A stretch of 64,000 nt of DNA. Source: Hahella chejuensis KCTC 2396. GTDB taxonomy: Bacteria > Pseudomonadota > Gammaproteobacteria > Pseudomonadales > Oleiphilaceae. The notes under the pieces were generated by a model. It was not told where the DNA came from. It worked only from the letters and a program-made list of their open reading frames with translations, and did not search any database. The DNA is taken from contig NC_007645.1 in assembly GCF_000012985.1 (NCBI RefSeq), positions 5,044,581 to 5,108,580 of the forward strand, given 5' to 3'. This document shows positions 46,297 through 55,019 of the stretch, in pieces (the stretch's first letter is position 1; each line of letters begins with the position of its first letter). The position numbers and the translations under genes are program-made.

Positions 46297-46373
46297 CGGG
46301 GTATAGCGCAGTCTGGTAGCGCGCCTGCTTTGGGAGCAGGATGTCGGGAGTTCGAATCTCTCTACCCCGACCA
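46297..46373 (+). tRNA. tRNA-Pro (anticodon TGG)
   Basis: 77-base cloverleaf with acceptor CGGGGT/ACCCCG, anticodon loop TTTGGGA (TGG), T-arm AGTTCGAATCT and encoded CCA. A T-run (ACTTTTTT) follows directly, perhaps enough for termination. The 200 bases up to the M18 peptidase gene hold nothing else I can identify. Confidence 0.97.
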
Positions 46374-46574
46374 CTTTTTTCACATCCCTTCTTAATTTCT
46401 TTTTTCCAAATTCAAAACCCATAATTAGCATCCAGCTATATTATTTCCCGTGCGCTTTCGCTACAAAAACGGCGCGACGCTGATATCTTTCCTTCTACGC
46501 TCCCCTTAAGCGCCCCCCTCTTTATACAAGTGAGCCCATCCCTGGACTATCTCGCCTCCCCTGGCCTTATCACG

Positions 46575-47879
46575 TCACGCCTGCGGAAGCGTCACCGTAT
46601 TGAAGAACAACTTGCTGACTTCATATAAGGTCAACGGATCAGCGCTGCCACAGGTTTCCCTGATAGAGTGCATCGCAAATTGCGGCACGCCGATATCCAG
46701 TGTTTTGACGCCCAATTCCGCCGCCGTGAGCGGTCCGATGGTGCTGCCGCATGCCATATCCGTCCGCACCACAAATACCTGATAAGGCAGTTTCAGCTCC
46801 TCACTGAGACGACGGTAGAACGAACTGGTGATGCTGTTGGTGGCGTAACGCTGATTCGAATTCACCTTGATGACTGGCCCACTGTTCAGCAAAGGCCCAT
46901 GATTCTCATCATGACGATCCGCATAATTGGGATGCACGCCGTGGGCGTTGTCAGCGGAAAACATCATGGACCGGCTGATCATCTGGCTCAAACGCGCCTC
47001 ATCTTCCGCAATGCGCAACAACACTGAGCGCAGGAAAGGCCCTTGCGCGCCCTCGGCGGACACGCTACCTACCTCTTCATGGTCATTGAAGACCAGGAAA
47101 CAAGGTTGACTGGAGCCTGCATCCAACAACGCCTGCAGCCCAATATAGCAACTCAGCAAATTATCCAGACGCGCAGAGCTCAGGAATTCTTTTTGCAGGC
47201 CGTGAATATTGGCCGGCTGGGTATCATACAGGCACAACTCATAATCCAGCACGCGCTCCGCATCCAACTCAGGATGCTCCTGCTTGACTTGCTCCAGCAG
47301 CAAACCACGGAACTCAGGCGGACTGTCCGCGCGGCATTGCATCAGCACCGCCGGCAGGTCTTTCTGGGGATTGATGGAGCGGCTGTTGTTCACTTCCCGG
47401 TCCAGGTGAATCGCCAGGCTGGGAATCATCGCAATGGGGCGCTCCCAATTGATCAGCGTGCTTTTCACTTCCCCCGCGCCGCTCAGATAGGTCACCCGGC
47501 CTGCGAGAGACAATTCACGATCAAACCAGGGATTCAGCAACACGCCGCCGTACACCTCGACGCCCAGCTGATAATAGCCTTTGCGCAGCAGCTCCGGGTT
47601 CGGTTTGATTTTCAGACAGGGACTGTCGGTATGCGCGCCAAACATTCTGGCGCCGCTGACTTCCAATGGTCCCTGCGCGCCGCCGAATGCGATCAGCGAG
47701 GAGCCGTTACGCGTAATAAAGTAACGCTCATTGGCCTGCAGCGACCATTCATACTCTTCGTGTAAACGCTTGAAACCCGCTTTTTCCAGCATTTCCACCA
47801 TATTGGCGACCGCATGAAAAGGGGTTGGCGAGGCGTCAAGAAACGCCAATAATCCTTCATTAAACTCTTCTTTATTCAT
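46575..47879 (-). CDS. M18-family aminopeptidase (ApeB-like)
   Basis: 434 aa. Zinc-peptidase features: GAHTDSPCLKIKP (metal His/Asp), FLVFNDHEEVGSVSAEGAQG (catalytic Glu pair), SADNAHGVHPNYADRHDENHGPLLNSGPVIKVNSNQRYATN and late DIGVPQFAMHSIRETCG (metal His). Family M18 enzymes are dodecameric cytoplasmic aminopeptidases that prefer Asp or Glu N-termini. Stands alone on the minus strand, downstream of the giant envelope protein gene. Confidence 0.92.
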   Translation of the reverse strand: MNKEEFNEGLLAFLDASPTPFHAVANMVEMLEKAGFKRLHEEYEWSLQANERYFITRNGSSLIAFGGAQGPLEVSGARMFGAHTDSPCLKIKPNPELLRKGYYQLGVEVYGGVLLNPWFDRELSLAGRVTYLSGAGEVKSTLINWERPIAMIPSLAIHLDREVNNSRSINPQKDLPAVLMQCRADSPPEFRGLLLEQVKQEHPELDAERVLDYELCLYDTQPANIHGLQKEFLSSARLDNLLSCYIGLQALLDAGSSQPCFLVFNDHEEVGSVSAEGAQGPFLRSVLLRIAEDEARLSQMISRSMMFSADNAHGVHPNYADRHDENHGPLLNSGPVIKVNSNQRYATNSITSSFYRRLSEELKLPYQVFVVRTDMACGSTIGPLTAAELGVKTLDIGVPQFAMHSIRETCGSADPLTLYEVSKLFFNTVTLPQA

Positions 47880-47963
47880 ACTTCACTCAAGTAACCGCGT
47901 TATCCGATTCTGTACGGCTGCCGGCGCGTGGCGTCGGCAGCGACCACAAACACTGAACATAGC

Positions 47964-50900
47964 CTATACGGGAGATTCCGGCTTGGCCAGTTGGTTTTGC
48001 GAAGAATTCTCACCTGCTTTTCCCCCGTCCGCTTTTTTATCCTTACGCCCAGGCTTGGACGGCGCCTCAGGCAAGCGCTCAGAGAATTTTTCCCAGGCCC
48101 AGCGCAACCAGTTGATCATGGCGAAGGCCAGCCAGAGCGACCAAACCAGCATCGCCACCCGATAGAACAGCACAGGAACCGTCCAGACGGCCGCCGTCGG
48201 CAGTTCGCCCGCAGCCGCATCCTGATACCAGCGTAGCTGACCTGCATAAGACCCGTTGCCGGCGACATAATCCGCAGGCTGACCAATCAAACCTTTGGGA
48301 ATACTGGCGATCACCCACCCCAGCACTGCCAGGGTCAGCAAAACCAACAGCGCGCTATACAGTCTACGCCCCCAGCGCGGCATACCATGCGCCAGCTCGT
48401 AACGGTAATTGAACGCATAAAACCAAACCGCCAGCACCAACAGGCCCTGCACCCAACCCAAAGCCGCGCCTGCCGCCAGCACAGCCCAGCGCCCCACGCC
48501 CAGCGGATTGCCGCCATGCCAACCCAGCACTGAGGCCAACAGCAACATCACCGCCAATACGCCCCAGAACAAAATAGCCGGCCCCATCTGAGGGCCACTC
48601 ACCCATAATGGCCACAAGCGGTCTGGAAGTTGAATCTGCAACTGTATATTGCTGACCGGCGCCGGCAACTGCAGCGCCGGCGTTTGATAACGCCACTGCG
48701 CGCCCGGCGCCTCCTCATGCCAGCGAATACTTAAATGCTGCTCACCATAACCAAGCACCACATCCACCCGTTTGGTTTCTTCGCCGCGGGCGACATTTCT
48801 TCCATCCAGCTCTACCGCATCCAAAACCGCGCCGTCCGGCAAATCAAAGCTATAGCGCTGGGAGCGGGAAGTACGCAAACGAATATCCGCCACGAATTGC
48901 AACTGCTTGCCGCCAACCGTCTCGGTCAAATTCAAGCTGTCCACCGTCAGCATGCGGCCTTCAACCGCCTTATTGGGGGAAACAGATAAGAACAACGAAT
49001 CTCCCGGCTGAGGCCGCCACTTTGGCCGCCAATAGCCGGACTGAATAATTTCGTATGGCGCAGGCCCGGTGTACTCCAGACTCCACTGCGGCCCCACCAG
49101 AATCGACCAATGCTCGCTCCATGCGCTATTCGTCGGAGCCAGCAACTCGATACGCTGACGGAAGCTCAAGGTGGACACCCACTCCAGGCTGCTCTGCCGA
49201 TCGTCCAAGGTCACCAATGCCCGCTGATTGCTGACATCAATCTCTCCCGAAGTCACCGACTCCCCCATTAACAGCGGAATGCTGGCCGAAACCGTACCCC
49301 GCAAAGGCGCCACCCGCTCCACGCGAGTGCGCACCCGCCACTTCAGACCAAGATCCAGCTCCCGATAGACTTTAACGAAGGCTGGCGCAGGTTCTTGAAA
49401 CAGAGATTGCCGCGCTTCCGAACTGCGCTGACTGACGCTGGTGCGCTCAAACTTAATATTGGAGCTCAGCAGCTCGTTACTGCCAGCGCCGGACATCGAC
49501 CAATCCGCCACTTTCGCCGAAAATCGGTGCGGACGCAGGGGAAACGCCAGCTGAAACTGATCCACTTCCCGTACGCTGCCTTCCAGCACCACTTCCTGTA
49601 CGCCCGCCTCCAGCGGAATGCGCCAGACGCCATCTTCTCCTGCGCTCCAACGATCCCAACGCTTACCGTTGACAAACACATTCTCTGGCCGCCAAAAACC
49701 AGCGCGAGCCGGAATAGGCAAAGCGACCGGCTGCAATGAACTGACCTCCAGCGACAAGGTCAGACTGTAACCATCCAGAATCAGGTTCGCGGAATTGACG
49801 TCCACACAACGAGGAGTACAGGCAGGCGGCGCAGTCAGGCGCTGCTCCAGCGCCTGCAACATTTCCGGACTGGGGTAACCGGTATCGGCATGGACCGGCT
49901 CCGCCGGCGTCATCAAGGCCAGAGGCGCCAATAACGCCAGTCCCGCCAGCTTGGTGGTGACGCCAGGTTGCGGCGAGTCATCCCCGCCCTTATCGCTACG
50001 TCCACCGCGTCGCCCTACCAGACACGCCAACAGCACCACCAGCAGCGCGAAATGGACAATTCGCGCAACCCCTGTCTGGACGGGGCTCAACACATACAAC
50101 TTAGCGCTTTCATCACCGCTCAGCGGCCCCTGCCAAGTAAGATTCACTTTTTTCCAACTCCAGTCCGGCACCCCTGGCCCGGTGGGCGCCGGAGCCTCCG
50201 GGGCCACATCCTCTGGCTCGCGCGACTTCAACGACATCGGCGCACTCATCGGAACAGGCGGCGCCGACTCCATCAACTCCTCCGCCATATAGCCGGGCTC
50301 CATATCCATTTCCATATCCGCCACAGGAGCCATCGCTCCGCGGTCCACAAAATAAGCCACGCCGGAGTCACGCTCCAGTTGCGGGTAGATCGCCATACGC
50401 ACCTGCGCCACCCCGTAGTTCAGCAGCATGCCCGCCAAAATCAGCAGGGCGCCCCAACGCCAACCAGTCACCAGCTTCAACATCCAGCCGGGACGAACCA
50501 CCCGCAATAACGCATTGGGAATGATCAACAACAACCATGCCGCCACTGGCGCATATATTTCGTGATAAGCGAACCCTAAAGCCACAGCCGTCACCAGCCC
50601 CCAGATTATGCCCTCCAAACGCGCCACCGCCGCAGTAATCAGCAGCAGCAGGAACAAGTCCCACAAAGACCATCGATCAAACCAGGTTCCCGCACTTCGA
50701 TCTACGCCGGATGCAGCCAAAGGCCACCATCCCGGCGGTAGATTGACGTCACTGGAGACATTTTCCAGACTCAGACTGCCGCTGTCATCGCGCCAACCGC
50801 TGGCCGGGATCACAAACGCCGCGGTTTCGCGCTCCACTGGCGCGCTGCTGACCGCCGTCATATCCAGGTTAGCGCGTCGCACTTCGACGCCTCTATTGGC

Positions 50901-52103
50901 GCCCTGGCGCGATTGCGTGACCAGCTGCGCCTGACCTGACAAATCCACCTTACCCAATTCATAAGGCGCTCCCTGCTCCAAGCGCCAGCCCTGCGACATT
51001 TCACCTGTCAGGCGGTCTCGCCATATCCAGCGACTTTGATCGAACGCCAGCCAACCCTGGGTTTGCTGGCGAATACGATTCCCTGATAAAGAAGTGAGCC
51101 CCCGCTCAATTTCCTTCAGATCCAGCGGCGAGCCTTCCGCCACCCGAAACGCCGGCAAAGACCGCCACTCCTGAGGCAACAGCGTCTGCTGCGGGTCGAC
51201 GGCGCGCCCGTCTATTTCCACGCGGCGCAGTTGCGGCTGCGTCTCCACCACCCACAGCTCTGAGTCAGGCCATACGCCCCCCGGCTCTGGCTCCATGGAG
51301 AATGCATCCGCGCGAGTGGTCTGCCGAAAGCGCGCCACCAGCGTCCAGGACCCCGGGCGCACCTGAATTCGCAGACGTCCATCCTTTTCCACCCGGGCAG
51401 GCAGGTTGCTGGTCAGAGAGACTTGCTCCCAACCTGACAGGCGGAAGCCGCCCAGCACCTCTTCCCGCTCACCACCGGAAACGTCAAGCTGCAGACGCGT
51501 CTCCAGGAGTTTTGGCTCATCATCGATTAACTTGCGGAATACGTTGATTTTCAAAGAATCCGGCTGCAGATTCGCCTGCAATTGATCGCGCACCAGCCAG
51601 AGCGCGGAACCGCTGTCCACATATGCGCGCCCTTCCAGCGCCGCTACAGCGGTCAACCTAGTCATGGCGAATGCTTTCGGCAAGGGCACGCTCTGCGGCA
51701 ACTGCTCCCAACTGATACGCCCCTGAACCCGGTAACTCCCTGGCTGCAGCCACACCGAAGGCACTCCGTCCACATTAATGACCGCCACCCGATTACCAGA
51801 CAGCTTCACTTCATGAGGCCAAAATTGAGCGGAGCCCGGCAACGGCAGCCAGCCCTCATACTGGCTTTCCGCCTGGAAACGAAAGTCCAGGCGCTTTATC
51901 TCCAGATCCAACTCCAGCGCGCCAAGCCAAAGGCACACTTTCGCACCGGTTCCGTCATGGGCCGGCGTACAGTCTTTATCAATGTGATCGTGCAGCACCC
52001 AGCCGGACCAATCGGCCAGTTGCTGCGGAATATCTGGAGGCGCGGCCTGGGCCGGCGAAATGCAAAACAGAAGGAAGAAACATGCGACTAGACAGGATTT
52101 CAT
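47964..52103 (-). CDS. Giant envelope protein with two related halves and internal signal-like segment (function unknown)
   Basis: 1379 aa from the ATG at 52103, where a good signal peptide begins (MKSCLVACFFLLFCISPAQA); a start at 52115 or the TTG at 52211 is also possible. Layout: beta-rich periplasmic part (about 20-465), a membrane cluster (about 470-570), a linker and one helix (about 678-698), then a second signal-like segment (LAGLALLAPLALMTPAEPVHA, about 713-735) opening a second beta-rich part (to about 1165) and a final set of membrane helices (about 1171-1340) with a Lys-rich cytoplasmic tail. The two beta parts share a pattern (FWPHEVKLSG / FWRPENVFVNGKR, then GVPSVWLQPGSYRVQG / GVWRIPLEAGVQEVVLEG), so the protein looks like an internal duplication or fusion. 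No enzyme motif recognised. Confidence 0.8.
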   Translation of the reverse strand: MKSCLVACFFLLFCISPAQAAPPDIPQQLADWSGWVLHDHIDKDCTPAHDGTGAKVCLWLGALELDLEIKRLDFRFQAESQYEGWLPLPGSAQFWPHEVKLSGNRVAVINVDGVPSVWLQPGSYRVQGRISWEQLPQSVPLPKAFAMTRLTAVAALEGRAYVDSGSALWLVRDQLQANLQPDSLKINVFRKLIDDEPKLLETRLQLDVSGGEREEVLGGFRLSGWEQVSLTSNLPARVEKDGRLRIQVRPGSWTLVARFRQTTRADAFSMEPEPGGVWPDSELWVVETQPQLRRVEIDGRAVDPQQTLLPQEWRSLPAFRVAEGSPLDLKEIERGLTSLSGNRIRQQTQGWLAFDQSRWIWRDRLTGEMSQGWRLEQGAPYELGKVDLSGQAQLVTQSRQGANRGVEVRRANLDMTAVSSAPVERETAAFVIPASGWRDDSGSLSLENVSSDVNLPPGWWPLAASGVDRSAGTWFDRWSLWDLFLLLLITAAVARLEGIIWGLVTAVALGFAYHEIYAPVAAWLLLIIPNALLRVVRPGWMLKLVTGWRWGALLILAGMLLNYGVAQVRMAIYPQLERDSGVAYFVDRGAMAPVADMEMDMEPGYMAEELMESAPPVPMSAPMSLKSREPEDVAPEAPAPTGPGVPDWSWKKVNLTWQGPLSGDESAKLYVLSPVQTGVARIVHFALLVVLLACLVGRRGGRSDKGGDDSPQPGVTTKLAGLALLAPLALMTPAEPVHADTGYPSPEMLQALEQRLTAPPACTPRCVDVNSANLILDGYSLTLSLEVSSLQPVALPIPARAGFWRPENVFVNGKRWDRWSAGEDGVWRIPLEAGVQEVVLEGSVREVDQFQLAFPLRPHRFSAKVADWSMSGAGSNELLSSNIKFERTSVSQRSSEARQSLFQEPAPAFVKVYRELDLGLKWRVRTRVERVAPLRGTVSASIPLLMGESVTSGEIDVSNQRALVTLDDRQSSLEWVSTLSFRQRIELLAPTNSAWSEHWSILVGPQWSLEYTGPAPYEIIQSGYWRPKWRPQPGDSLFLSVSPNKAVEGRMLTVDSLNLTETVGGKQLQFVADIRLRTSRSQRYSFDLPDGAVLDAVELDGRNVARGEETKRVDVVLGYGEQHLSIRWHEEAPGAQWRYQTPALQLPAPVSNIQLQIQLPDRLWPLWVSGPQMGPAILFWGVLAVMLLLASVLGWHGGNPLGVGRWAVLAAGAALGWVQGLLVLAVWFYAFNYRYELAHGMPRWGRRLYSALLVLLTLAVLGWVIASIPKGLIGQPADYVAGNGSYAGQLRWYQDAAAGELPTAAVWTVPVLFYRVAMLVWSLWLAFAMINWLRWAWEKFSERLPEAPSKPGRKDKKADGGKAGENSSQNQLAKPESPV

Positions 52104-52285
52104 TAATATATCCATAGCTATAAAACGGACAAATACGACACAGGTCGTCGGACTCTCTCGACAGCAGATCCCAACGCCGATCCTCGTATTCAGACTCCCG
52201 GGCGCCTGCAAAGTCTGTTTGGTGAAATAAGGTTGAGCAAATATAATGGAATGTCAATAACTTGCCGAGCCAAAATAGTCTGATT

Positions 52286-52780
52286 ATGAAAAGCAAACAC
52301 CTGGAAGACGCGCTGTTCCTGGACATCGAAGCCAGCAGCCCGGACGACGACGCCTATCCTATCTGCATCGCCTGGACCGACCCGGATGGCGCTATCCAAA
52401 AGGCGCTGATCATTCCAGAGGACGACTGGGAGGATTGGGACTTCGGTTACCAGCATAGTCACGGCTTATCCCGGGAGCATTTATTTGAGCAGGGCGAAAC
52501 CGGCAAAGACGTCATCCGCGCCTTGTCCAGCGACTTGGCCGAAGCCACCGTTTACGTCGACGGCCTCGACCCTGACGCCCAGTTGCTGGAACGTCTGTTC
52601 GAAGCCTTCGACGCCGACATGCCTTTTGAATTGGCGCGGATCACAGATTTTCTGCCGGAACTGAACTTCGAAACCTTTCTCGAACGACGCCAGGAAATTC
52701 TGCTGGAAAACGGTCTTTCCGGCTTCAATGCGGAGAACAACGTTTTCGTCATGGCCGAATTGACCCGCCGTATGCGCTGA
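52286..52780 (+). CDS. Putative DEDD-type 3'-5' exonuclease-like protein
   Basis: 164 aa from the ATG at 52286. LFLDIEASSPDDDAYPICIAWTDPDG has the shape of exonuclease motif I (DxE) of the DnaQ/DEDD fold, and TVYVDGLDPDAQLLERLFEAF resembles motif II (D before a hydrophobic run). The third acidic motif is not clear, and the protein is short, so it could be an inactive or nucleotide-binding relative. Divergent from the giant protein gene, convergent with the next; a GGCGGC/GCCGCC hairpin (52789-52803) follows. Confidence 0.65.
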   Translation: MKSKHLEDALFLDIEASSPDDDAYPICIAWTDPDGAIQKALIIPEDDWEDWDFGYQHSHGLSREHLFEQGETGKDVIRALSSDLAEATVYVDGLDPDAQLLERLFEAFDADMPFELARITDFLPELNFETFLERRQEILLENGLSGFNAENNVFVMAELTRRMR

Positions 52781-52803
52781 ATATTTCGGGCGGCGAAGCC
52801 GCC

Positions 52804-53343
52804 TTACTCTACTCCCACCCAATAAAATCTCGCCGCTCGCTGCACTTGTTCTGACATGGGCTCGTCGCAATCCATCTCGCGCTGAAACACCAACTCCTGC
52901 AAGTCCATCACGGCCTTGGAAATTTCTTCAGAGGCGGCGCGCATACGCTCAACCAGCTTCTCGCCGACCTCCGCTTCCAACACTTGCAACCGGCTGCCAA
53001 ACTCACCGAAGAAGCCGCTGACCACCCACTCGCGTAAATACAGCGCCTGCTGCAACTGCAACCAATGATCCTGCGGTAATTCCAAATCAAATATCAGCTC
53101 TTCCACGGTTTTTTCCACACCACCGCTTTCTACGGTGTACAGCATCCTGCGCAGTTCGCGGCTCCATGTATCCCCCAATCCATGTGGACTGGCGCCGTAC
53201 AAACAGGCCAGCACATGCTCCAGAGCCTGCACTTCAAAAAACGCCTGCCCCAGCGCCTGCATCAACGCCCCATCCTGATGGATAAGCTCCGCCCCCTGCG
53301 ACTTGGAGATTGCGGAGAGACTGCCGGTAGTTCCCTGACTCAT
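52804..53343 (-). CDS. Hypothetical helical cytoplasmic protein
   Basis: 179 aa with no signal peptide or membrane segment; largely helical (ALMQALGQAFFEVQALEHVLACLYGASP, QLQQALYLREWVVSGFFGEFGSRLQVLEAEVGEKLVERM). I do not recognise a family. Normal codon use for the neighbourhood. Its upstream region begins with the 18-base block of the dispersed repeat (53359-53376), which may overlap its promoter. Confidence 0.65.
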   Translation of the reverse strand: MSQGTTGSLSAISKSQGAELIHQDGALMQALGQAFFEVQALEHVLACLYGASPHGLGDTWSRELRRMLYTVESGGVEKTVEELIFDLELPQDHWLQLQQALYLREWVVSGFFGEFGSRLQVLEAEVGEKLVERMRAASEEISKAVMDLQELVFQREMDCDEPMSEQVQRAARFYWVGVE

Positions 53344-53358
53344 TTCACTTGCACCTTT

Positions 53359-53506
53359 ATTATTAATCAGGCAGACAAATAGCTTCCTTCTATTTATCTG
53401 TAACGACAGGGCCTGACATGTCAGGCCCTGTCTCCCGCGGCTAGCCGCCGCGCAGGCGCATCCATGCGCCTGGTTATTAACATGCCAATATCATTGCCAT
53501 ATCAAT
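53359..53506. repeat. Dispersed repeat, copy B, split by an insert
   Basis: The 18-base block (53359-53376) is identical to 17600-17617 and the 62-base block (53445-53506) matches 17617-17678 at 58 of 62 positions. Between them lie 68 extra bases holding two perfect palindromes (53406-53431 and 53437-53448). The long block itself contains CAGGCGCAT-CC-ATGCGCCTG (53453-53472), a perfect hairpin here. The remaining bases to 53646 show nothing I can identify. Confidence 0.8.
53406..53431. other. Perfect 26-base palindrome within repeat copy B
   Basis: ACAGGGCCTGACA and TGTCAGGCCCTGT are exact reverse complements with no loop. Could be a protein-binding site, a hairpin terminator without a T-tract, or a remnant end of a mobile unit. 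Confidence 0.6.
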
Positions 53507-53646
53507 ATTGAATTTATTGGTTTGCTCATCGGTAGCCGTAGCTCGCCGGCAGTTAAGTAACAATATATTACCTTGCTAAAAACCTTTGTGGCTTGTTGAT
53601 TACTCGCTTCACTGCTAAGTTTTTACTGGACTGCAGATAACTTCCA

Positions 53647-54264
53647 GTGTCTTCACGCTTTAATCAATCGCATCAGCCAACTAAGCGCGCCCGCATGGAA
53701 ATATCGAACAATGTGAACTCAGATCTGATCTGGGACCTGGACTTGCTCGCCGACCGCAGCAAAGCTCAGGAGTTCGTATTGAAGTTTGAGAACAAACTGT
53801 GCGTCTTCTCAGGCTCCGTACGGCAAATTTATACCAATTACAGCATGCACTTCCCTGAAGACTATAACCGCAATCTGGTTATATTGCCTGACCCTTACGC
53901 CTTTCACGATACGTTCAGCCATATTGAAGAAGAGGCCGTCACCCGCACCGGCTTTCATATCATCCCCGGCGAACTAATCAAACAGAAAGGGATGTTTATG
54001 CTGATACAACCCAAAGACCCGGAAGCGCCAGCCAAGCCCATCGCTATGCGTAAAGCGCTGGAAGTGCTTAATAAAATGCGCACAGAAACCGATCCATTCC
54101 TGCCCATTCTGGTCAAAGGCGACCTGAAGCCCTTCCAAGACCAGATTCCCTGCCTGCACCTACATCGCTTGCGTCTGCCGCTCATCCACCGCGCCAGCGA
54201 ATTTGAGAAAAGCGAGCTGCGTCGGGTCATTCAAACCAAGATGCAGGATATCGCCGAACTCTAA
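53647..54264 (+). CDS. Hypothetical cytoplasmic protein
   Basis: 205 aa from a GTG start; an internal ATG at 53695 (MEISNNVNSD) is an alternative, giving 189 aa. Neither start has a good ribosome site. No signal peptide, membrane segment or recognised motif; mixed helix and strand, with an even spread of charged residues. Reads as a real gene by codon pattern and by the stop followed at once by a small hairpin (54265-54279). Function unknown. Confidence 0.6.
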   Translation: MSSRFNQSHQPTKRARMEISNNVNSDLIWDLDLLADRSKAQEFVLKFENKLCVFSGSVRQIYTNYSMHFPEDYNRNLVILPDPYAFHDTFSHIEEEAVTRTGFHIIPGELIKQKGMFMLIQPKDPEAPAKPIAMRKALEVLNKMRTETDPFLPILVKGDLKPFQDQIPCLHLHRLRLPLIHRASEFEKSELRRVIQTKMQDIAEL

Positions 54265-54405
54265 GCCCTTCCCAAGGGCGGCAAATTGATTTGTGACGCT
54301 TTTCCGTGACTGCGCCGACCGCTTCCGTCACAATCCCGACCTATTGCGCCGCCACTGCGGCCGCATGCCGCACCGATAAAAACAACTCATGGAAAGCAGA
54401 AAATA

Positions 54406-54996
54406 ATGAAGCGCCGCATTCGTCATCCGCGTTCGATCACAACCGTTCTCACCGTATTGGCGGTTTTGCTGGCCAGCCCGGTCAGCCGCGCGGAGGGAGA
54501 AAAAGAAGGCAAGTCTTATATCGGACTGAGCGCCACTCAGTTCGATTTTAAACGGGTCGCCGGCAGCAACAGCGCCAGCACGACCGGCGTCACGCTTAGC
54601 TACGGCTCCTACCTGACCGACTATGTCAAAACCGAGTTTCGCGCCGGCATGGGACTGGATGAAGAGGAAGCAAAACCGGGACTGGACATAGGGATGGACT
54701 ACTTCGCCAGCTGGTATATGGGCGCGCAGTATCCGGCCACGGATTATCTGTCCGTGTACGCCCTGTTCGGATTCACCCATATGAAAGGCAAAGTCTCCAA
54801 AGACGATCCGGACGCCCATCAAAGCATTCCGGAAGACCTCACCGAAAGCAGCTTCAGCGTCAGTTACGCGTTAGGAACGGAAATAAAGGTCACTGGCGAT
54901 CTTTGGGGCGTATTGGAGTTCGGCCGCATTCATCGCGACACGGAAACTGCGATCCGCGTCATGCAGCTCAGCGCCGGTCTGAAATACGAGTTCTAG
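54406..54996 (+). CDS. Small outer-membrane beta-barrel protein (OmpA/OmpW-like porin family)
   Basis: 196 aa. Signal peptide (about 1-28, VLAVLLASPVSRA), then alternating strands (YIGLSATQFDFKRV, TGVTLSYGSYLTDYVKTEFRAGMGL, LSVYALFGFTHMKGKV, SFSVSYALGTEIKVTGDLWGVLEFGRIH) and a terminal strand MQLSAGLKYEF ending in Phe, the usual outer-membrane insertion signal. An eight-stranded barrel is likely. Role unknown. Lies just before the convergent rlmKL gene. Confidence 0.8.
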   Translation: MKRRIRHPRSITTVLTVLAVLLASPVSRAEGEKEGKSYIGLSATQFDFKRVAGSNSASTTGVTLSYGSYLTDYVKTEFRAGMGLDEEEAKPGLDIGMDYFASWYMGAQYPATDYLSVYALFGFTHMKGKVSKDDPDAHQSIPEDLTESSFSVSYALGTEIKVTGDLWGVLEFGRIHRDTETAIRVMQLSAGLKYEF

Positions 54997-55019
54997 ATCC
55001 GGCGCGGAGCATCACAGAC

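Noticed and set aside
54292-54337. CRP-like site upstream of the outer-membrane protein gene
   Set aside because: TGTGACG and CGTCACA are inverted but separated by far more than the 6-8 bases a CRP site needs.
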